From positions 1 to 42,320 of the forward strand of contig JAQCGT010000012.1 in the NCBI GenBank assembly GCA_027730505.1: a stretch of DNA of 42,320 bases, given 5' to 3'. The number at the start of each line of letters is the position of its first letter. Position 1 is the stretch's first letter. Positions 9,874-18,900 of the stretch are shown piece after piece. The position numbers and the translations under genes were made by a program. Origin of the DNA: Actinomycetota bacterium (GTDB lineage Bacteria; Actinomycetota; Acidimicrobiia; Acidimicrobiales; Ilumatobacteraceae). The notes beneath the pieces are model-generated. The model saw only the letters and a list, made by a program, of their open reading frames with translations. It did not search any database and was not told where the DNA came from.

Positions 9874-10295
9874 TCGTCTATCTCGACACGAGTGCGGTCA
9901 TCAAGCTCATCCACATCGAGACCGGCACCGATACGGCACAGCGGCTCTGGCGATCAGCATCGACTCTGTGTGCGAGTTCGATCGTGGTGCCAGAGGTGGC
10001 CTCGGTGATCCGCCGCGTGTCGGGGCCAAGCGGACCGGGCCAGCTCCAGCAGGCGTGGATGTCTCGTCGACGCTACGTCTCAATGATCTCGGTCGATCCT
10101 TCGGTCATCGCTCTCGCCGAAGACCTCGCCGGACGCCACCCACTCTCGGGCGCCGATGCGCTCCATCTCGCCTCGGCACTCACGACCAACTTCGGCAACC
10201 TCATCTTCCTCACCTGGGATCGACGGTTGCATCAGGCGGCGCACGTTGAGGGGCTCACCGTCGCTCCCCGAGACCCGAACGCAGGCGAGCCGTAG
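9870..10295 (+). CDS. vapC: PIN-domain toxin, VapC family
   Basis: MIVYLDTSAVIKL, conserved E, DALHLASA, LTWDRRL; TTG start overlapping the vapB stop. Confidence 0.9.
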   Translation: MIVYLDTSAVIKLIHIETGTDTAQRLWRSASTLCASSIVVPEVASVIRRVSGPSGPGQLQQAWMSRRRYVSMISVDPSVIALAEDLAGRHPLSGADALHLASALTTNFGNLIFLTWDRRLHQAAHVEGLTVAPRDPNAGEP

Positions 10296-10308
10296 ACTTA
10301 CGGGGGTC

Positions 10309-11289
10309 ATGACCTCTGTCCAACCCCCAAGCACGCTCCCGCAGGCCAACGACCCGTGCTGGTGCGGCAGCGGACGTAAATACAAGCGCTGCCACCGAGC
10401 CTCTGAAGGTCGTGTGCTGCCGGGTGAGATCGCGCCGATGCTCACCGTTCCCGAGCACATCGCTCGACCCTCCTACGCCGACACCGGCGAGGTGGAACGC
10501 TGGGACGAGCCGCTCGTGAAGAGCCCCGAGATCATCGAACGGATGCGACACGCCGGACGCATCGCGGCCGAGGTACTCCGACTCGCTGGCGAGTATCTGA
10601 AGCCCGGCATCACCACCGACGAGGTCGATCGCTACGTCCACCAACTGTTCATCGACCGCGACACGTACCCGAGCACCCTCAACTACCACGGCTATCCCAA
10701 GAGCCTGTGCACCTCGGCCAACGAGGTCATCTGCCACGGCATCCCCGACTCGCGGGTCATGCTTGACGGCGACATCATGAACCTCGACGTGACCGGCTAC
10801 GTGGGCGGCGTGCATGGCGACACCAACGCCACGTTCTGCATCGGCAACGTCGACGCCGAGAGTCGTGAACTCATTCGCGTCACCGAAGAGTGCACGTGGA
10901 AAGGCATCGAAGCGGTGCGTCCCGGACGGCCCGTGAGCGACATCGGCCGCGCCATCGAAGAGCACGCCAAAGCGCACCGCTACGGCGTGGTGAAGGCCTT
11001 CATCGGACACGGCATCGGCGAGCAGTTCCACACCGATATGCAGATCCTCCACTACTACGACTCGCGTGCCACGACGATCATGCAACCCGGCATGACCTTC
11101 ACCATCGAACCGATGATCACCCTCGGTGATTGGCGGCATCGCATGTGGGACGACGGTTGGACAGCGGTGACCGCTGACTGGCGGCGCACAGCGCAGTTCG
11201 AACACACCGTGCTCGTCACCGACGACGGTGTTGAGGTCCTCACCGGTGGTGACGGCGCCGTGTCGGGAACCGCCCCCTGGAATCGCTGA
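10309..11289 (+). CDS. map: Type I methionine aminopeptidase with N-terminal SEC-C zinc motif
   Basis: DPCWCGSGRKYKRCH then HGIPDSR...NLDVTGYVGGVHGDTNATF, GHGIGEQFH, TIEPMI; ATG 10309. Confidence 0.95.
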   Translation: MTSVQPPSTLPQANDPCWCGSGRKYKRCHRASEGRVLPGEIAPMLTVPEHIARPSYADTGEVERWDEPLVKSPEIIERMRHAGRIAAEVLRLAGEYLKPGITTDEVDRYVHQLFIDRDTYPSTLNYHGYPKSLCTSANEVICHGIPDSRVMLDGDIMNLDVTGYVGGVHGDTNATFCIGNVDAESRELIRVTEECTWKGIEAVRPGRPVSDIGRAIEEHAKAHRYGVVKAFIGHGIGEQFHTDMQILHYYDSRATTIMQPGMTFTIEPMITLGDWRHRMWDDGWTAVTADWRRTAQFEHTVLVTDDGVEVLTGGDGAVSGTAPWNR

Positions 11290-11336
11290 CGAGTCAACCC
11301 CTCACGTCGGGAACCGCAACGGCGCTCCGAGCGACC

Positions 11337-11855
11337 ATGACAGTCGTGAAGACACGACTCCTGCTCCCCGCTCTCGCTGTGATCACCCTCGGTGCTGTTG
11401 CCTGTGGCGGTGACGACGAGAGCATCACCATCACCGACCCGTGGGCCCGAACCAGCCCCGCCATGGTCACGATGGGCGCCGCCTACATGCAGATCGCCGC
11501 ATCGGCAGGCGACACCCTCATCGGCGTCAGCGTGCCCTCATCGATCGCCGAACGTGCCGAGATCCACGAGATGGCCCCTGTCGCCGCAACAGACGACTCG
11601 ATGGAAATGAGCTCGGACGATTCAATGGACATGGACTCCATGGATATGGAGTCGATGGACGAGGTCATGGTCATGCAACAGATCATGAGCCTCGAGCTCC
11701 CGGCCGGTGAGACCGTTGAACTGAAGCCCGGCGGCTACCACGTCATGCTCATCGGACTCGCTGCCCCGCTCGAGATCGGTGAAACCTTCGACCTCACCCT
11801 CGACTTCGAAAACGCCGAGGATCAGGTTGTGACCGTGGAGGTCCGCGAAGGCTGA
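11337..11855 (+). CDS. PCu(A)C-type periplasmic copper chaperone lipoprotein with Met/Asp-rich insertion
   Basis: Lipobox AVAC; DPWARTSPAMVTMGAAYMQI; EIHEM...; GGYHVMLIGL; repeat DDSMEMSSDDSMDMDSMDMESMD. Confidence 0.9.
   Translation: MTVVKTRLLLPALAVITLGAVACGGDDESITITDPWARTSPAMVTMGAAYMQIAASAGDTLIGVSVPSSIAERAEIHEMAPVAATDDSMEMSSDDSMDMDSMDMESMDEVMVMQQIMSLELPAGETVELKPGGYHVMLIGLAAPLEIGETFDLTLDFENAEDQVVTVEVREG
11592..11660 (+). repeat. In-frame degenerate repeat coding (D/E)SM(D/E)M units
   Basis: gacgactcgatggaaatgagc...gacatggactccatggatatggagtcgatggac. Confidence 0.75.
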
Positions 11856-12334
11856 TGCTGCGCCGGATTGGATTCGCCGCACTGCTCGTCATCGTCACCG
11901 CATGCGGCGGGTCCGACCCATCGGCGACCCTGCCCGACATCACCCTCGAACGAGTCGACGGTGATGCCGCAGTCGATCTCGGTGATCTCGACGGCCCTGC
12001 CGTCATCAATCTGTGGGCGACCTGGTGTGCCCCATGTCGGCGAGAGATCCCCGATCTTGAGACGTTTCATCGAGACCTCGGCGACGCCGTCGACGTGATC
12101 GGCATCAACATCGGCGACGAGCCGGACCAGATCACCAACTTCCTCAACGACCTCGACGAACCCGCCGTCACCTACACCCAACTCGTCGACCCACTCGCCG
12201 ACGTCGCCGATCACCTCGGATCGAGCACACTGCCCGTCACCGTGGTTGTGGCCAACGGCCAGATCGTGGAACGACACGATGGCCCGATCACCGCCGACGA
12301 ACTCAACGATCTGATCGCACCACACCTGGGCTGA
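11855..12334 (+). CDS. TlpA/ResA-like thiol-disulfide oxidoreductase lipoprotein
   Basis: Lipobox TACG; NLWATWCAPCRREIPDLE; cis-Pro region STLPVTVVV. Confidence 0.92.
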   Translation: MLRRIGFAALLVIVTACGGSDPSATLPDITLERVDGDAAVDLGDLDGPAVINLWATWCAPCRREIPDLETFHRDLGDAVDVIGINIGDEPDQITNFLNDLDEPAVTYTQLVDPLADVADHLGSSTLPVTVVVANGQIVERHDGPITADELNDLIAPHLG

Positions 12335-13319
12335 TGAGCACAGCGAGTGCGCCGGCGATCGCCGCCACCGCCACCACCGCCGCACCGGCCGTGACCACAC
12401 GATCGACGGCGCCGGGCCACGGACTCGGAATCAACGCCCGCCACAATCCGGTACGGCGATCCCACACCCACACGCTGAGCACCACACCCGATACGAGCAA
12501 CGCACCGTTCGCCCAGAACCAGCGGCCCGACCGCTCGAACGCCACACCAGCCGCGCCGCCGATCAGTGCGCCGAGCGGCAACACCCACCAGCGCGGGTTA
12601 GGGCCGGTATCAGCCGGCGTTGTCGCGTAGGTAACGACTCCGACGATCAGTGCCACCAGCGACACAGCGCCGAGCCACATCGACGCAGCAGCCAGTCGAC
12701 GTCCACCGAAGACCAGTACCGCTGCCACCGCAGCCATACCGAGAATCAGACCGGCGATCGATGGTCGTGCCGACGGGGCTGGCAACAACGTGCTCTCCAC
12801 CCGCACCGCCACGTCGACATCGTCAACCGTGAACGGCACCAGCGACGAGATGACGACATCCCCGGGCTCGGCCCCAATCGGCGGGGACGACTCCATCCAA
12901 TGGATCCGGTGATCGTGCCATGCCACCGAACAGTCATCGTCGATCTGCTCCCACTCGGGGGTGGCGTCCGGATCGACGAAGTCCGGTCTCACGACATCGC
13001 CATAGCGATCCTCGTTGTACCAGGCGGACCAACTCAGGCGGTTCTGCCACACCGAGCAATCGGCATCGATCCGCAGATAGGGCTCGGCGTCGTAGCCCGG
13101 GATCGTGGCGGTCGACCCAGGATCGACGTTCAGCCACAAGAACGAATCGACCCCTTCGACCTTGATCGAGAATGTGTCGGGCACACCGTCAGCACCGTCA
13201 GCGGTGACATCGACAACCACCGACTCGAAATCTGTCGGGCCGGGCGCATCGGCCGAGACCACCCTGGCAGGAATGATCACGAAGGCACACGCGAGCAGCG
13301 ATCCCCGCAGCCACCTCAT
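12303..13319 (-). CDS. Secreted/membrane protein of unknown function (signal peptide, extracytoplasmic domain, C-terminal TM helices)
   Basis: Start MRWLRG at 13319 gives ATGA overlap with upstream gene; EPYLRIDADCSVW...YNEDRYGD...AWHDHRIHWM; several C-terminal TM segments. Confidence 0.7.
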   Translation of the reverse strand: MRWLRGSLLACAFVIIPARVVSADAPGPTDFESVVVDVTADGADGVPDTFSIKVEGVDSFLWLNVDPGSTATIPGYDAEPYLRIDADCSVWQNRLSWSAWYNEDRYGDVVRPDFVDPDATPEWEQIDDDCSVAWHDHRIHWMESSPPIGAEPGDVVISSLVPFTVDDVDVAVRVESTLLPAPSARPSIAGLILGMAAVAAVLVFGGRRLAAASMWLGAVSLVALIVGVVTYATTPADTGPNPRWWVLPLGALIGGAAGVAFERSGRWFWANGALLVSGVVLSVWVWDRRTGLWRALIPSPWPGAVDRVVTAGAAVVAVAAIAGALAVLISPGVVRSDR

Positions 13320-13705
13320 GCGGGAAGAACCTTGAGGGTGAACCGCCCGCTCGGATGCACCGAACAATCCCCGCTCAACTCACCAGCCGAGGTGAACGAC
13401 TGCACCATCGTCTCACCCGCACCCACATAGAAGATGCCGACCACATGGCCACGGTCGTCCTCGTTCACGATGCGGATCGACTCCCCGACACGCACCACGA
13501 GTTCGGCTGGCACGATGTCGAGTTGCTCCCCGGCATCGATACGGGCGCCGGCACCTGCCGGAATCGTGTAGTCGTACTCGGCGACCGCCGACATATCACC
13601 GGCTGTCGTTCCGGGAGCGGAGTCACCGGACGTCACCCAGACACCGGCAACAACACCGACCAGCCCGAGCGCCGCCACCACCGCAAGCAGCCGCAGTCGG
13701 TTCAC
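13316..13705 (-). CDS. Cupredoxin-like secreted protein
   Basis: N-terminal TM/signal; LVVRVGESIRIVNEDDRGHVVG...FTSAGELSGDCSVHPSGRFTLKV (His...Cys..His arrangement). Confidence 0.75.
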   Translation of the reverse strand: MNRLRLLAVVAALGLVGVVAGVWVTSGDSAPGTTAGDMSAVAEYDYTIPAGAGARIDAGEQLDIVPAELVVRVGESIRIVNEDDRGHVVGIFYVGAGETMVQSFTSAGELSGDCSVHPSGRFTLKVLPA

Positions 13706-14310
13706 GCCCGTCGACCCGCCAGGAGATCCTCGATGTCGGCCCGCAACGCCGCCCGTTCGAGACCGAACGGCCAGGTGATGAGCAACCCACCGGTGTCATC
13801 GACGGCGTACAGCGATCCCGAGTGCGCCACCTCGATCGTTCCGTCATCGGCTTCGGTGACCGAATAGCTCGCGCCGAAGGCCTCAGCCGCAGTCAGCAGT
13901 TGCACAGCATCCTCGGTACCGAGAGCGATGCCATCGGGGAAGAAACTCGTCACGTAGTCAGGCAGGATCGGAATGTCGCGATCGGGATCAACCGTCACCA
14001 TCGCCACGTCGACCCGATCACGATCGGCGTCATCGATCTCGCGCAGTGCAATTCGAAGATCCTGCATTGTCGTTGGACACACATCTGGGCAATTCGTGTA
14101 GCCGAAATAGACGATCAACAGTCCGTCATCGTCAGCGACGAGCTCCCGCTCACCGCCAGCGTCGCCGAGAATCGGCAGCACGACTCCGGCCAGACTCGGA
14201 TTCGGAGTGCGCACGTAGCCAGCGAGCTCACGCTGACCTCCGCACGCAACCGCGAGGAACGCCAGCACCACAGCAATGACCGCTCGGGGCATCAGCGCAG
14301 CCCGCCTCAT
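13702..14310 (-). CDS. SCO1/SenC family copper metallochaperone lipoprotein
   Basis: Lipobox AVAC; VYFGYTNCPDVCPTTMQDL; VTVDPDRD. Confidence 0.93.
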   Translation of the reverse strand: MRRAALMPRAVIAVVLAFLAVACGGQRELAGYVRTPNPSLAGVVLPILGDAGGERELVADDDGLLIVYFGYTNCPDVCPTTMQDLRIALREIDDADRDRVDVAMVTVDPDRDIPILPDYVTSFFPDGIALGTEDAVQLLTAAEAFGASYSVTEADDGTIEVAHSGSLYAVDDTGGLLITWPFGLERAALRADIEDLLAGRRA

Positions 14311-14690
14311 GGCAACTCCAACTCAGCGATGAAGTCAGTGATCGACTCGACATCGCTCAACGAGAGATTGTTCATCGGCATCGGAATCGAATAGCCGGCA
14401 ACTTTTCGAGCTGCCGGATCCATGATCGACTCGACGACATAGGCACGGTCGGCAACGAGGGATGTGCCGTCGGCGAACTCCGAGGTCGATCCGATCAAGC
14501 CCACCAACGACGGGCCGACACCGCCTCCGCCATCTGATCCATGACACGCAGCACAACCGTTCGAGATGTAGATCGACCGGCCCGCGGCCGCAGCCTCGGA
14601 CAATGCTGGCCCGGAATCATCAGCACCACACGCTGCGAGTAGAGCGACACCGACGGCAACGCCGAGCACCGACCGTACCGACGACGTCAC
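14307..14690 (-). CDS. Small c-type cytochrome lipoprotein
   Basis: Lipobox LAAC; NGCAACHGSDGGGGVGPSL; distal Met candidates in IPMPMNNLS. Confidence 0.9.
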   Translation of the reverse strand: MTSSVRSVLGVAVGVALLAACGADDSGPALSEAAAAGRSIYISNGCAACHGSDGGGGVGPSLVGLIGSTSEFADGTSLVADRAYVVESIMDPAARKVAGYSIPMPMNNLSLSDVESITDFIAELELP

Positions 14691-15241
14691 GCGGAACGCT
14701 CCACAACGCCAAATCCCGAACCCTGAAGATGCTCGATCAGATCCATTCGTGCACGAGCGACGCGCGACCGGACTGTGCCGATGGGACAGTCGATCACATC
14801 AGCTGCCTCGGCGTAGGACAAGCCGAGGACCTGAGTCAGCACAAACGCATCACGGCGATCCGGATCAAGCCGATCGAACACATCGTCGAGTTCGGTGGTG
14901 CCCAGGTCGTGATGCACATCAGCGACGACACCACCTTCGAGTCGGCCGTTGCGGCGACGCGTGCGCTCCCGACGCCGGACTGAGTCGGCGCAGACCCGTC
15001 GGGTGATCTGGCGAACCCAGTGCACGGCCGGCCCATCACCGCGGAATCGGTGCATCGAGGCGACGATTCGTTCATTCGTCTCCTGGATCAGGTCGTCGAT
15101 CGAGTCCGGGTCTCCGAGAAGTCGGCACAACGGCTCGATCTCTGTGCGAGCCCACACGAAGAATTGCCGAGACGCCTCGGCGTCGCCCGCGGCCGCGGCG
15201 AGCAGGAGCTCGGACCAACGGGCATCGGCGTCGGCGACCAT
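14687..15241 (-). CDS. ECF-type RNA polymerase sigma factor
   Basis: Region 2 DDLIQETNERIVASMHRF; region 4 LGLSYAEAADVIDCPIGTVRSRVARAR; start at 15241 (GGGGGA upstream) or 15271. Confidence 0.9.
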   Translation of the reverse strand: MVADADARWSELLLAAAAGDAEASRQFFVWARTEIEPLCRLLGDPDSIDDLIQETNERIVASMHRFRGDGPAVHWVRQITRRVCADSVRRRERTRRRNGRLEGGVVADVHHDLGTTELDDVFDRLDPDRRDAFVLTQVLGLSYAEAADVIDCPIGTVRSRVARARMDLIEHLQGSGFGVVERSA

Positions 15242-15287
15242 TCCCCCAGTCAACCAGGTCTTCCGCCACATCTCCCAGGGTCCTCGG

Positions 15288-16631
15288 TCACACCAGACGA
15301 CCGGTGCGAGCCCACCACTCGATCAGCCGAGATCGCGCCTGGGTGTCGAACGAGAACGCCGACAACACCGCCTCCCCACAGGCGACCAGATCACCGGCGG
15401 TGAGGGCCTCGACGGCCACATCGAGCGACACCCTCGGCCATGGCACCGACATGATCACCGATGGCGATAAACGCACGCTCGTCGGTGCCAGGCCCGAACC
15501 GGCCATCGTCTGCCAGGCGTGCAACGTCGCCACCGGCGACGTCAGCAATGCAGCGATCGCGTCGACGTCACCCGGATCGTGGGGCACCACCGAGACCACG
15601 GGCACGCCCGGCAACCACGAACCGTCCCGATCAGCGACCGCCTCCACCACACGAGTCTGAGCCGCAACGAGCACCTTGGGAACCAACAGGGCCTCAGCCC
15701 ATGGTCGGAACCGACCCTCGAGCTGATCGAGATCAACTCTCGGATGATCAAGGCGCTGCTTCGCGAACCGCACCGGACGCTCACCCCACCGACACCGACC
15801 GGGATCGATCAACCCCGACGTCACCAGCGGCGGACCGACAGCACCGTCGGACACGGCGGGAACAAGTGCGTAGTACTCGTCGCGGAAATTCGCAGTGGCC
15901 CTCGCTCGATCACCGATGGTCGTACCGGTGTCGGGAAGGGCCAACCGAGGAACGTCGAGCACCTCGGTCACCACCGACGACCACGGCGCAGGATCACCGG
16001 GAATGTCCACATCACGGCGCTCGAAGACCAGCATGCACACGTTCACCTCGGCGTCGAATGGACGCTCGGGCGACCACCACGACCCGACGATGTGCGCCGC
16101 GCCCGTCACCGCAGAGCGCAACGCGGCGGCATCACGGGCCGTCAACACCGACTGGGGGAGCAGGATCACCATCCGGCCACCCGGCCGTAGCGACAACACA
16201 CCAGCGAGACAGAACTCCATCGCGGCGTTCGCGTACGGGCCACCGCCGAAACGACTCGCACCACGACGAGACGTCGCCGTTGCCATCTGGGACAGGAACG
16301 GTGGGTTTGCGATCACGAGATCAAACGGTCCGCGTTCACGACTCCAATCCACCGACAACCCGTCAACGCAGCGCACGTCGAGACGCCCGTCGTCTATGGC
16401 AGCCACGGTCTCCGCATCGACATCAGCACCGACGGCGATCACACCGTCGCCGAGTCGATCACAGATAGCTGAGAGCAGCCGACCATCGCCACACGCCGGA
16501 TCGAGCACCCTCATCGCACCAGACGTCGGCGTCACATCGTCAAGCAACGCGTCGGCCATCCGGGCGATGAGTGACGCCGGTGTGTACCAAGCGCCGAGGC
16601 GTCGGCGCTGCGCCGGTTGCCGATCCGCCAT
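15288..16631 (-). CDS. N6-adenine-specific DNA methyltransferase-like protein
   Basis: WYTPASLIARMADALL; VLDPACGDGRLL; FDLVIANPPFLSQ; start MADRQP at 16631 (ORF extends to 16787). Confidence 0.85.
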   Translation of the reverse strand: MADRQPAQRRRLGAWYTPASLIARMADALLDDVTPTSGAMRVLDPACGDGRLLSAICDRLGDGVIAVGADVDAETVAAIDDGRLDVRCVDGLSVDWSRERGPFDLVIANPPFLSQMATATSRRGASRFGGGPYANAAMEFCLAGVLSLRPGGRMVILLPQSVLTARDAAALRSAVTGAAHIVGSWWSPERPFDAEVNVCMLVFERRDVDIPGDPAPWSSVVTEVLDVPRLALPDTGTTIGDRARATANFRDEYYALVPAVSDGAVGPPLVTSGLIDPGRCRWGERPVRFAKQRLDHPRVDLDQLEGRFRPWAEALLVPKVLVAAQTRVVEAVADRDGSWLPGVPVVSVVPHDPGDVDAIAALLTSPVATLHAWQTMAGSGLAPTSVRLSPSVIMSVPWPRVSLDVAVEALTAGDLVACGEAVLSAFSFDTQARSRLIEWWARTGRLV

Positions 16632-16653
16632 CGGCGAAGCGTAGGGTCGCGAC
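16632..16653. promoter_or_regulatory. 22-bp divergent intergenic region with overlapping candidate leaderless -10 boxes
   Basis: + strand TAGGGT 16642-16647 then 6 nt to GTG 16654; - strand TACGCT 16643-16638 then 6 nt to ATG 16631. Confidence 0.55.
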
Positions 16654-17571
16654 GTGCCCGACAGGTACATCGAATTCGATCGAGCCGGCTGGGCCGCGCT
16701 GCGAGCCGCGACCCCGCTCACCCTTGACGACGCCGACCTCGACCGCCTGCGCGGTATCAACGAGCGCATCGACCTCGACGAGGTCACCGCCGTGTACCTG
16801 CCGCTCAGCCGCCTACTGAACCTCTACGTGAGTGCCGTGCAGGACCTGCATCGGGTGTCGGCCACCTTCCTTGGCACGTTCGCGCCGAAAGTGCCGTATG
16901 TGATCGGTGTCGCTGGATCGGTCGCCGTCGGCAAGAGCACCTTCAGCCGCATTCTCCAAGCGTTGCTGTCGCGTTGGCCTGACCACCCGGCGGTCGACCT
17001 CATCACCACCGATGGATTCCTCCATCCCAACCACGTACTCGCCGAACGCGGCCTGATGGATCGCAAAGGCTTTCCCGAGAGCTACGACACCCGCGCCCTC
17101 GTGGGGTTCCTACGCGACGTCAAGAGCGGACGCCCCGAGGTGAGCGCACCGGTGTACGACCACGTGACCTACGACATCGTCCCCGATGCCGCCGTGACGG
17201 TGCGCACCCCCGACATCGTCATTGTCGAAGGAATCAACGTGCTGCAGGTGGGCCGAGATACCACCGAGTACGTGAGCGACTACTTCGACTTCTCGATCTA
17301 TGTCGACGCCGACGAAGACGACATCGAGGAGTGGTATGTGGAACGCTTCCGCACCTTCCGCCAGTCGGTGTTCACCCGACCCGACAGCTACTTCTCGAAC
17401 TATGCCGACCTCGACGATGCGATGGCGGAACAGATGGCACGATCGATCTGGGAGCGGATCAACGGCGTGAACCTCACCGAGAACATCATGCCGACCCGAG
17501 ACAGGGCTTCACTGGTGATCCACAAAGGCGCCGACCACCGGGTCACCTCAGTACGACTGCGCAAACTCTGA
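16654..17571 (+). CDS. coaA: Type I pantothenate kinase
   Basis: GTG start; [43 protein letters not shown]. Confidence 0.95.
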   Translation: MPDRYIEFDRAGWAALRAATPLTLDDADLDRLRGINERIDLDEVTAVYLPLSRLLNLYVSAVQDLHRVSATFLGTFAPKVPYVIGVAGSVAVGKSTFSRILQALLSRWPDHPAVDLITTDGFLHPNHVLAERGLMDRKGFPESYDTRALVGFLRDVKSGRPEVSAPVYDHVTYDIVPDAAVTVRTPDIVIVEGINVLQVGRDTTEYVSDYFDFSIYVDADEDDIEEWYVERFRTFRQSVFTRPDSYFSNYADLDDAMAEQMARSIWERINGVNLTENIMPTRDRASLVIHKGADHRVTSVRLRKL

Positions 17572-18282
17572 TCAGATCGTGTGCTCGGCCGCGAGCCAGC
17601 CAGCCACATCACCAATCGATGCGAGTTCATCGAAATGATGCTCGGGATCCGCGACCAACTCGTGCTCCCAGGTGGAGTGATAGGGCACGTGCACACCCCA
17701 TCCGCCGAGTTCGATCAGCGGCAACACATCGCTGCGCACCGAGTTACCGACCATCACGAACCGTTCCGGGGTGATCGACCATTCGCCGAGCAACTTGGCG
17801 TAGGTGTCGACGTCTTTGTTGAGCACCACACCGACCCGTTCGAACAGGTGCTCCAAACCCGATGTGCGCACCTTGCGGGTCTGATGTACGAGATCGCCCT
17901 TGGTGATCAACACGAGGCGATGCGTCGCCGACACTGCAGCGAGTGCTTCTGGAACTCCGGGCAGCAACTCGACGGGTTGACGCAACATGTCGTGGACGTG
18001 ATCGACCAGTGCGCCGAGCACCGCCGAAGGCACCCGACCGCCGGTGGCCGTCACCGCCGCTTCAACCATCGACAGCCCGAATGCCTTCACGCCGTAGCCC
18101 GACAATGGCACCCGGTCGAGTTCGATCGCCCGCAACGAATCAGCCAGATCGACACCATCGGGGGTGTGGGGACCGACCAGTTCGAAGAAGAGCGCCTCAG
18201 CTTCGTCGAACGACTCCTGGCTGCGCCACAAGGTGTCATCGGCATCGAAGCCGACCACGTCGAGCAGATCGCCGCGGCGCAT
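17572..18282 (-). CDS. HAD family hydrolase
   Basis: GFDADDTLWRSQ, VLITKGD, FVMVGNSVRSDV. Confidence 0.9.
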   Translation of the reverse strand: MRRGDLLDVVGFDADDTLWRSQESFDEAEALFFELVGPHTPDGVDLADSLRAIELDRVPLSGYGVKAFGLSMVEAAVTATGGRVPSAVLGALVDHVHDMLRQPVELLPGVPEALAAVSATHRLVLITKGDLVHQTRKVRTSGLEHLFERVGVVLNKDVDTYAKLLGEWSITPERFVMVGNSVRSDVLPLIELGGWGVHVPYHSTWEHELVADPEHHFDELASIGDVAGWLAAEHTI

Positions 18283-18641
18283 CAGCGATGGATTGCGTTC
18301 AGATAGTTGTAGACCGTGATCCGGCTCACCTGCATGGCATCGGCGAGGTCCTCCACCGCCCGGCGCAAGGTGAACGCCCCCCGCTCATCCAGCAGCCGCA
18401 CCGCCCGCTGTTTGTCCTCGCGCGACAGGGTCGGAAGTGGACCACCCAACTCGCCTTCCACCGCCTCGATCAACCGGTCGAGGGCCCCGTGCAAGGGCGG
18501 CAGACGCACGGCTGCCACCGTCTCGCCTTCCCACACGACCGGTATGTCAGCGGGTTCAGCCACATCAGCGGCCACCACACGGGCGCCAAGCGCATCGAGC
18601 ACCGGAGTCAACGCGGTGACCAACGGATGATCAAGCGCCAT
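18282..18641 (-). CDS. Small HTH protein resembling the YheO/DauR C-terminal HTH
   Basis: LSREDKQRAVRLLDERGAFTLRRAVEDLADAMQVSRITVYNYLNAI; start MALDHP at 18641. Confidence 0.7.
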   Translation of the reverse strand: MALDHPLVTALTPVLDALGARVVAADVAEPADIPVVWEGETVAAVRLPPLHGALDRLIEAVEGELGGPLPTLSREDKQRAVRLLDERGAFTLRRAVEDLADAMQVSRITVYNYLNAIHR

Positions 18642-18876
18642 CGACCGACACCCCGTCGATCTCGATCGTGACCCGGGTCGCACCATTGGCATACGCCACA
18701 CGAACTACCTCGGCCACCAGTTCAGGCATCTGTTCGGCTTCGGCAATACACGTCGATCCGAACGCCCCGAAGTCGACGGTTACGCCAAGTGCCTCAAGCG
18801 CAGCGACGGGAGCCGTCACGTGCGCACCCGGCTGACCGTCGACGAAAGGCTCGATGGTGAAGTCGAGGCGCTGCAC
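18631..18876 (-). CDS. Small protein resembling MTH1187/YkoF (DUF77, thiamine-binding) superfamily
   Basis: 81 aa; ALEALGVTVDFGAFGSTCIAEAEQMPELVAEVVRVAYANGATRVTIEI; GTG start with upstream TACAAT. Confidence 0.5.
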   Translation of the reverse strand: MQRLDFTIEPFVDGQPGAHVTAPVAALEALGVTVDFGAFGSTCIAEAEQMPELVAEVVRVAYANGATRVTIEIDGVSVDGA

Positions 18877-18900
18877 CTCACCGATTGTAGAGCGGACGTG

